From positions 26,821,253 through 26,885,252 of the forward strand of contig CM055104.1 of NCBI GenBank assembly GCA_029204225.1: a DNA stretch of 64,000 bases, given 5' to 3'. The notes below the pieces were generated by a model. It was not told where the DNA came from. It saw only the letters and a program-made list of their open reading frames with translations, and made no database searches. The translations under genes were made by a program, and so were the position numbers. Below, piece by piece: positions 10,175 to 20,470 of this stretch. Each line of letters opens with the position of its first letter. The first letter of the stretch is position 1. The stretch is from Diphasiastrum complanatum. Lineage: Eukaryota > Streptophyta > Lycopodiopsida > Lycopodiales > Lycopodiaceae.

Positions 10175-11189
10175 AAATCAGAGAAAAATCATAAAAAAAT
10201 TCAAAAACCCCTTGAAAAAATCCAAAAAAAATCAAATCTTCATAAGAACTCTCGTAGAGCCCTCTGAAGTTCCATCTCAGTGAGACCAGGACACAAAGAA
10301 GCTTGCAAGAGTTAGTTTGATAATTAAGTGCCTGTGCGAGAGTTTCCAGTGAAAAAAGACGGGAAAGTACCAATGAACCCTCATAGGCAGTGAAATTTCC
10401 AGGTCCAGTGGTCAAGAACTCTTGCAGAGGATTCTGAAGTTCCATCTCAGAGACACCAGGACATAGAAGAGCTTGTGAGAGTTAGTTTGATTCCAGTGAG
10501 CAGAAAATTGGATTTAAGTGCAAAAAAATCACTAAAAAGTGAAGATCCAACAAATCTTTCTAGTAAAAACTCTCGCAGACCCTCTCAATCGATTCAGAAT
10601 GTCAAATTACATCAGTGATGAAGCCTGCAAGAGTTAGTATGAAGATTTGGTGAAGATCAAGCACAAAAAGTGATTTTGAACCCTCGCAGATAGTGAAATT
10701 TTCACTTCTTGCGAGAGTTAACTCTCGCAGAGAATTCTATAGTGAGATCTGACCTAGATCTAGCTACTGTGAAGCTTGCAAGAGTAACTTCCCAGATATC
10801 TGAAAGATATCAAGTTTTTTACCTGCAAAAATAGTTAAAGAACCCTCGCACAGCCAACCCTTGCACAAGATAACCCTTGCAGACCAGATCAGTGGAAAGA
10901 TCTGCATCAGATTCAGCTACTGTCAAAATATCAGGTCAAACAGTGCAAGGAGTAAAAAGTTATCAAGGAAAAACCTCGCAAAAGGCCTAAAATTCATTCC
11001 GGCCGATCAGATCGATCCGATCCTTGAAGATCCAGACTGCATCCTATTGTATAGGCAAGATCCAATTACTTTGGAACCCACCATCAGATGAATCTGAGAT
11101 CAGGACGATCAATAGTACAAAGGATAGCAAACCAGACACCACACCTTCCCAGATTAGCAGTTGTGCAATAAGAGACAAATCCGGAACCA
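10175..11189 (+). repeat. gypsy LTR/leader with repeated CTCTCGCAG motif
   Basis: Non-coding run of loosely repeated units built on AACTCTCGCAG / GCAAGAGTTAGT (about 10243, 10415, 10575, 10723; with a near-duplicate GAAGTTCCATCTCAG at about 10265 and 10437). The same motif occurs in the minus-strand LTR region at about 45370-45610 that follows the Tat-like integrase. Gag begins at about 11190, so I read this as the LTR and/or untranslated leader of the plus-strand Tat-like gypsy. Neither LTR end nor PBS is clear. Confidence 0.55.
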
Positions 11190-12430
11190 ACACCAATGGA
11201 TCCAATGGGCCAACCCGTACCTATCGCACCCTTGCATGCAGTTCAGAGAGCACCACAAATAGAGATACCAAAATACGACGGATCCTCAGATCCCATCCGA
11301 TTCCTCCAGATCTATGAGCAAGCTTGTGAAATCTACGGTGAACGGACACCTATAGAGAAGCTGATGCTATTCCCTATGTCCTTACTAGCAGTGGCTCAGG
11401 ATTGGTTTTTCAACCTGTTAGGGAAGAGAAATCCACTTGGAAAGTGGTTAAAGCGGCTCTCATTACGCGCTTTAAACCAAGAAAGTCCCTGGAAGACCCG
11501 TTTCTCCTGCTAAGCAAATTCAAGATGGGAAAACGAGAAAGGGTCCGGGACTATATTGAACGGGTCAAACATCTACGATCTGAGTGTAGTGCAGTCCTAA
11601 CTCCCGATCATGCGGTGATCATGTGGTTCCTAGCCGGGTTACCACGCAGTATCAGAAGAGAATTGAAATACGAGAGCAGTACGCTACTCTGTAGAAGCTA
11701 TGGAAGATGCCATCAGGGAAGAGGATGAGAGATTTGATGACGAATATCCTTCCACCCACACTCCTACTCCCTCAATTGAATCATCATCATCAAACGCATC
11801 AGCTCTATCCACAGAACTGTTGTTGGAGCAAATGACAAAATTACACAAACAGCAGATGGAGCAACTTACGGTGCAGTTTGACCAGAAACTGAAGGCCTTA
11901 TAAGGAACTGTAACAGTAACTCCACATCAACCAGAACCAACCCAGCTGTAGTATCCTCGACGAAAAAATGTATGGTGTTCAGTATGCACGCAAAACCATA
12001 CAGCGAACGAGTGTCCAGTCCTAAAGCAAAATCTGAGACTGACACATAAATTCTGCCATATGTGCAATGCAACATCGCACGATACGGGATTTTGCCCGTT
12101 TAACCCCAGGGTTGTTCAATAGAAGAGAAGTCCCTATCAGACTTCTTATCCTTATCATCAAGGGGCACCTAACGCGGCACCAAGGTACGGCACACCCAAT
12201 CAACCACAATGCATGGCCTTACCTGCTCCACCAGGGCCAGCCACTCAACAAGTGGCCCATGTAAACCTGACAACAGCAGAACAAGAATTGCAAATGTCAC
12301 CTCAACCTAAGCAGCAGCAGTGGTACGGACCAGATGAACCATTTATGGATCCTGCCATAAATGAATATGTATCAGCTGTGAAAAATGCAAAAATAAGCTT
12401 GGTAGAGGCCAAAAATCTTGTATATAGGAT
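11190..12430 (+). pseudogene. Ty3/gypsy gag (Tat-like), three frames, two zinc knuckles
   Basis: Gag polyprotein. The likely start is the Met in PTPMDPMGQP at about 11196. The capsid-like retrotransposon gag domain reads across two frameshifts (about 11410-11470 and 11690): EIPKYDGSSDPIRFL, AQDWFFNLLG, then FKMGKRERVRDYIERV and MWFLAGLPRSIRREL. A coiled, Gln-rich stretch follows at about 11830-11900 and then two zinc-knuckle-like motifs, WCSVCTQNHTANEC (about 11970; CX2CX3HX4C) and CHMCNATSHDTGFC (about 12052; CX2CX4HX4C). Internal stops at about 11901, 11950 and 12120. It is interrupted at about 12440 by a copia element; the remainder resumes at 16655. Confidence 0.85.
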
Positions 12431-12439
12431 GATTACACA

Positions 12440-13209
12440 TGTGTGGAGCCTGTTCCCACGTGTGAAATTAGTATACTTGTCATGTACCATAATCATATAG
12501 GTTGTACATATAGTTTAATTCAAGTTCTAGTGGCTAAAAAGGCCAAAAACTAGTTTTCTAGACATATGACACATGGCATCAATCTATTGATTGCATGAGC
12601 CACATCCTTTGGTTAGGTGTCACATTCCATGTTTAGAGGACAGCTCACATGTGTGGAATAAGCTGAAGTAGACAAATTTTGACTTCTAGAAGATTTTCAA
12701 GTAGATCTCCATATAGAAGGAAAATGGACCAAAAGTGCTCAAAATAGAAGGTTTTGTCCAAGTGTCAGCTTTGCATGATGAATCATCATATGACAAAGCA
12801 CCTTCACACATGTGGGATCAAAGGGATGATCAGTACCATGAGCTCCCACTTATTGTATATATAGAGCCACATTTGGCCATAATCATTGTGAGACACCAAT
12901 CTTGGTTTTGGAAGCAATTTTGAGTGATTCTCTCCATTTGTCTACATTTGTTTTGATTGTTTTGAGGTGCTATCAAAGTGTACTTGATTTTCAGGTTGGA
13001 GTCCGTACTTAGACAGGGTTTCACACGTGGGAAACCAGAAAGTACACCTAACTTCAATTAATGATTGTTCTTGTTAGGATTTTGTGTCTAGAATTGATCT
13101 AGATTGATCTTAATCTCAAGTAGATTGATAAATCAAGTAATTTGACAACCAATCCCTCTTGAGGATCAGATTAAGATCCACTCTTGGTCCTTTTTGTACT
13201 TTTTCCACA
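12440..13209 (+). repeat. 5' LTR, copia family A
   Basis: TG...CA ends: TGTGTGGAGCC at the left, TTTTTCCACA at the right, directly followed by the PBS. TATA box TATATATAG at about 12855. Palindromic E-box/G-box-like motifs occur at CCCACGTGTG (about 12456) and CACACATGTG (about 12806). A partial direct copy is at 15958-16654. Confidence 0.9.
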
Positions 13210-13221
13210 TGGTATCAGAGC
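13210..13221 (+). other. primer binding site (initiator Met tRNA)
   Basis: TGGTATCAGAGC immediately after the LTR end, with no gap. Confidence 0.95.
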
Positions 13222-13808
13222 CTAGTACAAGAGGTTTTGTTGAAATTGATAGGGTTAATCCAAATCAAAGCCAAAATTAGCAGTTTTTTGTAAACTAGTC
13301 AAATTTTGTGTAGCGAGTTGGATTTGATATTCTCAGAATTTTTGGTCTAGATCTTGTTGTGGGCTGTAGAAACCCTTTTCACACGTGTGAGTCTGTACAG
13401 CTCCGTTTTTTACTGAGAAATTTCAAAAATTTGTAGAATTTGACTCACATACCCAATTTGAGTGATTTTTGGTGCAAAATCAAGCATTTTCTATAGAGAG
13501 TCTAATCCCTTGATTAGTTCTTGGATTAGATCAGCCAAAAAATTAAAATTGAAGCCTGAATGAGGTGCATTAATTGATCTACTCTGATTTTTTGATTGTA
13601 TGTTGAAGTTGAAGAGAGAAATTGCTAAAAATCATGGATTAAGGAGTGATTTTGCAAGGTTGAGATTAGAATATAAATTTCCATCATTCTAGATTGGTTC
13701 ATGAGTGATAGGATTGAGTCTATAAGCTTTCTAAATTGCTATAAGACTTTAGGTTCAGATCTCTTAGAGAAACCATAAGAGTTTCTAGTGCTTTTTCACA
13801 TTCAAAAA
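13222..13808 (+). other. untranslated leader of copia family A
   Basis: About 590 bp between PBS and gag ATG without a usable frame. It holds a CACACGTGTG palindrome at about 13381. Leaders of similar length precede gag in the minus-strand family members (51541-52129 and 57845-58605), so a long leader, probably containing the packaging signal, is a family trait. Confidence 0.75.
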
Positions 13809-15479
13809 TGGCATCAATGGGTGGTTTTTTGCTTGAAGCTAGTGAAAGACTTACATCCACTAATTATGCTACTTGGATAGTTCGAATGGAGTCTTTGCTT
13901 GTACTTCATGATCTTTAAGACATAGTACTTGAGGTGGAAGTAGAACCTCAAGGAGGAGTTGAATTGGCTAAGTACAAAAAGAGATGTAGAGTTGCATTAC
14001 ATTGCATAAAAATGAATGCAAGTAATTAACTTTTGAAAGAAATCTCATCTTGTACCACATCCAAAGAGGGCATGGGATTCATTAAAAGCCATTTATGGAT
14101 CCAAGAACACTTCAAGGATACTCATGCTTAGGAATCAAATCCTTCAAAGCATGAAAGGAAGTAGTGAAAGTGCCCAAAATTATGTCTTTAGGATCAAATC
14201 TTTGAATAAAGAGTTGTCTTCTATAGATAATAAAATCAAAGATGATGAATTAGTTCAAATCATTTTGAATGGATTAGGAGATGATTATTCCAATCTTTTT
14301 CAAACCTTTGCTATTCAAGATTCACTTCCTAGTATTGAAAAACTTCAAAGTGTGCTTGTTAGTGAGGATAGTAGAATGCTTCATATCAAAAGTAGGATGA
14401 GTTCCTTATCTTTGAATGATGGTGATGAAGAAGCTAACTTTTCTTTGAAAGGCAAGAAGAAGAAGTTTCCATCCAAGAAGACTCAATACATGGAGATGGA
14501 GAACAAAGATGGAGCGTCAAGTTCCAAAGGCAAGAGCAAGAAGGACAAGAAGAAGCTAAAGTGTTTCTTTTGTAGAAAAAAGGGACATTTTGCATCCGAG
14601 TACTACAAGAAGAAGAATGCCCAAGAGAAAGACAATCAAGGCAATCTTGTGCTTGAGGAGGAGGAAGAAGGCAATCTATCTTTGATGGTATCCTCACCAC
14701 AAACATCTAATCAAGACACTTGGTGGATTGATAGTGGGGCAAGCTCTCACATGACTCACCAAAAAGACTACTTTTCTAATCTACTTTCTTACAATATTTC
14801 TAAGAGATTAATCTTCACTGCAAGTGATCAAGAATTTGAGATCGTAGGTGTTGGATCCATTCCTTTATGTCTAGGATCATCTAAAAATGTAGATCTAGAC
14901 AATGTTCTTTATGTACCTTCAATTACAAAGAACTTGTTGAGTGTAGGACAACTTATGGATAGTGGATTAGATGTACATTTCAGGCATGGAGCATGTTCTA
15001 TCTTGAAAGATGAAAAATGTATTGCTAGTGGTTTCAAGCAAGGGAGGTTATTCACATTGGATGCTAATGTGATGGTTGGAAGTGTGAACATGGCAAGGGA
15101 GGAGCTCACTCAAGTGGAATTATGGCACAAAAGGTTAGGCCATCCTAACTACAAAGCTATGGAGACCATGGTGACAAAGGAGCTAGCAAGAGGACTTCCC
15201 AAAACCATATCCAAGTGTGGCAAGCTTTGTGAAGCTTGTGGACTCTCCAAATCTCATAAGCTTCCTTTCAAGAGATCTTTGATAAGATCTAACTCTCCTC
15301 TTAGCCTTATACACTCGGATGTTCATTCATTTTCACATGAATCAAATGGTGGAGCTCTAATGTATGTCACTTTTATTGATGATAAATCAAGATACTCTTG
15401 GGTTTATCTCTTGTCTAAGAAAAGTGAAGTTTTTGAGTCCTTTGTAAAGTTAAAAAAAAGCAACTTAATACTAGCTTGA
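13809..15479 (+). pseudogene. copia gag-protease-integrase N-terminus
   Basis: Gag starts at ATG 13809 (ASMGGFLLEASERL). It has in-frame stops near 13918 and 14026 and a frameshift near 14060, then runs open from 14124: Gag UBN2-type domain (NQILQSMKGSSESA, VQIILNGLGDDY), and a zinc knuckle, CFFCRKKGHFASEY, whose last Cys is replaced by Tyr. Protease active site IDSGASSHM at about 14737. Pre-integrase WHKRLGHPN and CEACGLSKSHKLP (about 15123-15260) supply His2Cys2; the first integrase Asp is in LIHSDVHS at about 15307. The frame ends at about 15479 after a one-base change in an A-run at 15450. Confidence 0.92.
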
Positions 15480-15957
15480 AAGTATTAAGAAGTGATAATG
15501 GAGGGGAGTACATCTCCAATAGGATGAAAGAGTTTTGTGAAACTAATGGCATAAAGAGAGAGTTTACTTGTACATATACTCCACAACAAAATGGAGTAGC
15601 TGAGAGAAAGAATAGGACACTATGTGAGTGTGCTAAAGCTATGAGATTAGATGCATCTCTTTGTATTTTATTTTGGGGAGAAGCTATTTTATGTGCAAAT
15701 TTTCTTTGTAATAGAATGACTAATAGTGCCATTAAAGGACTTACACCTTATGAAGTATTGTTTGGCAAAAAGCCAAATCTTAGTGAATTGAAAGTTTTTG
15801 GATGTACTTGTTATGTACATATTCCTTTAGAAACAAGGAAAAAGGAAGATGCCACTTCTTTCAAAGGCATCTTTGTTGGTTATAGTGAAAGTAAGAAAGC
15901 CTATAGGATATATGATCCTATTACAAAAAAAGTTGTTGCTAGTAGAGATGTACTTTA
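15476..15957 (+). pseudogene. copia integrase core and C-terminus
   Basis: Continuation of integrase after the frameshift. Second catalytic Asp in RSDNGGEYIS (about 15488), Glu in QQNGVAERKNR (about 15590), then the copia-specific LKVFGCTCYVHIP and GYSESKKAYRIYDP. It stops at VASRDVL with a TAA formed by the jump into the 3' LTR. The DDE triad is complete in sequence but split over two frames. Confidence 0.92.
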
Positions 15958-16654
15958 ATTTAATTCAAGTTCTAGTGGCTAAAAAGGCCAAAAACTAGTT
16001 TTCTAAACATATGACACATGGCATCAATCTATTGATTGCATGAGCCACATCCTTTGGTTAGGTGTCACATCCCGTGTGTAGAGGACAGCTCACATGTGTG
16101 GAATAAGCTGAAGTAGACGAATTTTAACTTCTAGAAGATTTTCAAGTAGATCTCCATATAGAAGGAAAATGGACCAAAAGTGCTCAAAATAGAAGGTTTT
16201 GTCCAAGTGTTAGTTTTGCATGATGAATCATCATATGACAAAGCACCTTCACACATGTGGGATCAAATTGATGATCAGTGCCACGAGCTCCCACTTATTG
16301 TATATATAGAGCCACATTTGGCCATAATCATTGTGAGACACCAATCTTGGTTTTGGAAGCAATTTTGAGTGATTCTCTCCATTTGTCTACATTTGTTTTG
16401 ATTGTTTTGAGGTGCTATCAATGTGTACTTGATTTTCAGGTTGGAGTCCGTACTCAGACAGGGTTTCACACGTGGGAAACCAGAAAGTACACCTACCTTC
16501 AATTAATGATTGTTCTTGTTAGGATTTTGTGTCTAGAATTGATCTAGATTGATCTTAATCTCAAGTAGATTGATAGATCAAGTAATATGACAACCAATCC
16601 CTCTTGAGGATCAGATTAAGATCCACTCTTGGTCCTTTTTGTACTTTTTCCACA
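15958..16654 (+). repeat. 3' LTR, copia family A, 5' truncated
   Basis: Matches the 5' LTR from its base 70 to its end and terminates at the same CCACA. The break lies at a shared TTTAATTC stretch, consistent with deletion through short homology. Confidence 0.9.
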
Positions 16655-17136
16655 TCAGCCTATGCCGCTCAAACTCAATGTCAAGGTGGAAGAAATTACG
16701 GCTGCTACGGGTGCGACAAGGGACACAGAATTGCAGAATGTTCCTACAAAGGACAATATACAATCCCTTGTCGGGATTGCGGTTATGGACATTGTTTCAA
16801 GAATTGTCTATTTAAACCTGGAACTAGTGCACCTCTTAACCTCATTGCCATATAGCAATCAGCAGTTCCAACAGGGATGCCATCGAAAAGATGACACGAC
16901 TACACTTCTGTGTTAGCTGCTATGCAAGCACAAAAGAGGAAGGAAGTTGCTCCCTCACCACCACCATCGGTCACTGATGACCAACCCTCAACTTCAGCGC
17001 CATATCCAAATGTGAGAGAAGAGAGAAACAGTACCAGAAAATAAGACACTGGATACAAAAAGCACAAGAGGAAGAAAAAGAGCAAGAACGAAACAATCCC
17101 ACAGAACCTCCGATCGGCGGCGAACGGGATCCGCAA
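16655..17136 (+). pseudogene. gypsy gag C-terminus (resumes after nested copia)
   Basis: Right-hand part of the gag split by the copia. Two more knuckle-like motifs are visible, CYGCDKGHRIAEC (about 16707) and CRDCGYGHCFKNC (about 16770), both with CX2CX3HX4C spacing, followed by the Pro-rich linker to protease. Stops at about 16853 and 16886 break it. The same sequence recurs in a second copy from 62539 (GHCFNKC, then PGTSAPLN), which defines the family. Confidence 0.8.
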
Positions 17137-18328
17137 ATGGGCTCACCACTGTGCACTGATCAGAATGATCGGTTGCACCAACATGAACCACCTTTTGACA
17201 TGGTGGAGCCTGAGGAACCACACACTGAAAGGCTCACACTCTTGTTGTCAAGCCACGTTAGTTTACCCCTCGGAGAACTACTGCAGATTGCACCACAAGC
17301 GAAAAGCCTTTTAGTTGAATGGGCCAAGGCGAATGAGGAGCTAGTAGCGCCTGAGCCCATCTATTGTGCGGGCTATGATGAAACAAGTAACGTCCTCCAC
17401 ATTGAAGCATCATGGGAAAGTGAGGAACACAACATCACTTTGTCAATCAAACACAAGAGATACGAGGACGAGGCGGAGTAGTAGATGGAGGATCAGGTGT
17501 CAATCTGATCTCCACTACTTTGTACGAAAAATGGGGATTACAAGGATTAAAGCCAGCCAGATTCGCCATCAAGCTAGCAGATCAATCCTGTGTGAAACCA
17601 AAAGGTGTAGTTTCTAATATTCCCGTAAGGATAGCAGGCATGCAGTATGTGATTACTTTTGTGGTCATGGATATACCTGAATCTCTATCTGCATACCGTA
17701 TTTTACTGGGAAGACCATGGTTGAGGGCTGCGCAAGAGTACACAACTGGGGTACAGGGAAACTCACCTTCGAGAACAGAGAACAAGTTGTAAAGGTAGAT
17801 CCAACCACATGGGTGGTGACACCTATTGCACCCAAAGCTGATGACGGATCATCCACGACAGATCATACGATTGACCGCCCAAGGCCAGCCAAGGGAGGTC
17901 ACTATCATTCAGAGACGGATGTCATGAGATGGACAGATGCATTAGCAACTATTGACTGCCAGGCATGTCAATATGAATCAGATCCAGAACCGAGTACATC
18001 TTCACCCAAATGTTACACTATGGACACACCAATCACATTTGGAGTGAATATGATAAACGTAGCATGGCTGTCAGCAGAGCCGATTGAGAACCCAGTGGAC
18101 GATGATCTAGTCCCTTGGCAACATGCTCTAACTTATAATAAGGAGATTGAGTTGTCTGATGAACAAGTCCTACACCACATGGACCCAGATCGTTATGAAA
18201 CCAAGAAGGTACTAGCTCAACCACCACAAAGGTCTGCTATGGCGAAAGACTTAAGGATCGAACCACCCAAGGCACCTGCGAATAAGAAGAATTAGTTGAA
18301 GCAACGCTACAACCAGGTGATCCGATTA
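17137..18328 (+). pseudogene. gypsy aspartic protease region (Tat-like)
   Basis: Retroviral-type aspartic protease. An N-terminal linker (17137-17481) leads into VVDGGSGVNLIS at about 17477; the catalytic Asp is in DGGSG rather than the usual D[ST]G, a variant common in plant Tat-type elements. The flap-like VVMDIP and the conserved ILLGRPWLR (about 17702) follow. A spacer to RT runs to ELVEATLQPGDP at about 18293-18328, where the element breaks off against a minus-strand copia. Frameshifts lie near 17478 (the copy at 63 kb is in frame here) and 17740. RT, RNase H and integrase are absent. Confidence 0.87.
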
Positions 18329-18329
18329 C

Positions 18330-19119
18330 CATCAAACTTTAAGTACATATAAGGATCAAAGTCACTAAGCACAAATCCTAATGAAAGTAGAAAGTTGTTG
18401 AGTCTTGAATACCATGATGTAGGTGCTTGCTTTAAGCCATAAAGACTTCTAAATAGCAAACACAACTTAGATTTATCCTTGATAAATCCTTGAGGCTGTT
18501 CCATGTATATCTCCTCCTTAAGATATCCATTCAGAAAAGCGTTGGAGACATCAAGTTGAAACAATTTCCACTTAAAAAATAAGGGAAGAGAGATTATGAT
18601 TCTTATTGTCACCATCTTTGCTATAGGAGCAAAGGTTTCTTCATAGTCAAGGCCATATATTTGTGCAAAGCCTTTAGCACATAATCTTGCCTTGTACTTG
18701 TTGATGGAGCCATCATGATTGTACTTGATCTTGAACACCCACTTGCATCCAATGATATGCATGTAAGGTGGTGGATCCACTAGCTCCCATGTGTGGTTGG
18801 TGATCAAGGCATCATATTCAATCTTCATGGCCTCATACCACTCCTCAGTATTGAGGGCTTCTTGAACATCTTTGGGCTCCTCATGAGAAACAAAATAAGC
18901 ATAAGTGGAATCAAGATCCACTTGCTTTCCTTTGTCATCATAAGTGAGCCTCTTGGGCTCGGATTTATCCCTCATGGATCTTCTAGGAGTGAAAATCTGA
19001 GGACTTCCATCTTCAAATCTTGACTCCTCCATATGTTGATTGTCTTCAATAACAATAGGTGATAGATTTTGAGGTTGCTTGATCTCGGCCCCTCCAAGAT
19101 TGGACTTTTTCTTCTTCAC
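18330..19119 (-). pseudogene. copia family A integrase tail and RT N-terminus (truncated)
   Basis: Reading down from 19119: a Ser/Pro-rich integrase-RT linker (SPQIFTPRRSMRDKSEPKRL), then RT blocks [52 protein letters not shown] and LYGLKQAPTSW, ending at YMYLKFDGN before the YVDD motif. This frame is unbroken, so the fragment is fairly young, but RT stops at about 18330 where it meets plus-strand gypsy sequence. RNase H and LTR are missing. Confidence 0.92.
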
Positions 19120-19962
19120 GAAAAACTACATCTCTACTATCAATTACTTTAGAGGTAGAGAGCATGTAGATTCGATAGGCTTTCTTGTTGGATGAATATC
19201 CAACCATTACTCCTTTGTTTGCACAAGGATCATCCTTCTTTCTTGTTTCCAAGGGAATATGGACAAAGCATATGCATCCAAATACTCTAAGGTGTTCAAC
19301 CTTAGGTTTCTTCAAATAGAGTGCTTCATATGGTGACTTTCCTCTAAGTGCAACATGAGGGAGTCTATTGCAAAGATAGTTTGAACAATTGATAGCCTCA
19401 CCCCAAAAGTCTTTTGGCAAGGATGCCTCAATTCTAATGGTTTTGGCATATTCACACAATGTTCTATTCTTTCTTTCAGCCACCCCATTTTGAGATGGTG
19501 TATATGCACAAGAAAACTCTCTTTTAATGCCTTCAAGCTCACAATAATCATGAAATTTATTGGAAGTGTACTCACCACCTCCATCACTTCTAAGAATCTT
19601 AATTTTGTAAGAAAATTGCTTTTCAACTAGAGCTTTGAACTTTAGGAAATAGTCAAACACCATAGATCTTGAAGCTAGAAGATATACCCAAGAAATCTAG
19701 TGAAATCATCAATGAAAGTTACAAAGCAAGTAGCACCACCCTTGCTCTTTGAAGATGAGAAGTGCACATCCGAGTGTATGAGCTCCATTGGATGTGTAGT
19801 CTTGATAGATGACTTTGAAAAAGGCTTCTTATGAGACTTAGATATGGCACAAGCCTCACATGGCTTGAAATTCTTGGAGATAAGATTAGGCAAGCCAATA
19901 GCTTTGGCTTTCTTGACCATGGACACCATAGAATTATAGTTAGGATGTCCTATTGTTCAATT
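19046..19962 (-). pseudogene. copia family A integrase
   Basis: Reading down from 19962: HPNYNSMV (end of the pre-integrase LGHPN block), CEACAISKSHKKP with the CxxC pair, LIHSDVHF (first Asp), FVTFIDDFTRFLGY, then after a frameshift near 19670 RSDGGGEYTSNKF (second Asp) and QNGVAERKNR (Glu), VFGCICFVHIP and GYSSNKKAYRIY. Near-identical over about 440 bp to the plus-strand piece at 34176-34614. Everything 5' of HPNYN (gag, protease, LTR) is gone. Confidence 0.92.
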
Positions 19963-20470
19963 CGAATATTATTTACTCAATCCAATCACTAGCTATCTCG
20001 ATCATGGGTAGCCATATAATATTGTGCAAGGTGTATGGTTGATTTGTGAGATGTCGATCCTGCAAGCAAGACACCTGATAGAAACACGATACATCTAAGC
20101 TTCTACGACAGATTGGTTAAGGATTATCTAATTAGAAGTGAAGCTATCTAAGTGATTGTCTAAACATTGTCTAAGACTCTGATTGTCAATAGTATAATCT
20201 ATGGAACTATCTAAGTGGCTACAACAGTGTGTAAAATAGTCTATCTAAGGAACTTGCTGGAAGACAATATTCAAAGTTGAACTACTATGATAACTTATTG
20301 TGAAGGCATTATTTCAACTTCTAAAAGGCCCATTTACGAAGTCTCTCATTATTTGAACTTCACGAAGGATGGACATTTTCATGGCTATCCAAGGCTAGTT
20401 TCCACGAGTCATTGGTCACATTTTTTATGGGAGGATATCATGTTGTTGAACGGCTGATTGCAGTCGCCGT
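19963..20470. other. unassigned; weak CTATCTAAG repeats
   Basis: No gene. Between about 20090 and 20270 the words TATCTAAGTG / GTCTATCTAAGGAAC / TCTAAGACTC recur irregularly. There is no LTR end, PBS or coding block. Confidence 0.4.

Larger units (their letters stand above)
12440..16654 (+). mobile_element. Ty1/copia family A element nested in gypsy gag, pol-deleted
   Basis: 5' LTR, PBS, leader, gag, protease and integrase run in order, but the copy jumps from the integrase C-terminus straight into the middle of the 3' LTR at about 15958. RT, RNase H, the PPT and the first 70 bp of the 3' LTR are lost. The shared LTR part (about 700 bp) differs at about 17 positions by eye, near 97.5% identity, so the insertion is fairly young. 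The flanks (ACACA on the left, TCAGC on the right) do not match, so no target-site duplication is seen. Confidence 0.9.

Noticed and set aside
10164-10445. 93-codon minus-strand frame after the chromovirus integrase
   Set aside because: It falls in the repeated CTCTCGCAG leader, has no domain, and is out of phase with the integrase.
12735-13057. Short frames duplicated at 16180-16547
   Set aside because: These are the two LTRs of the nested copia; duplication reflects LTR identity, not conserved coding.
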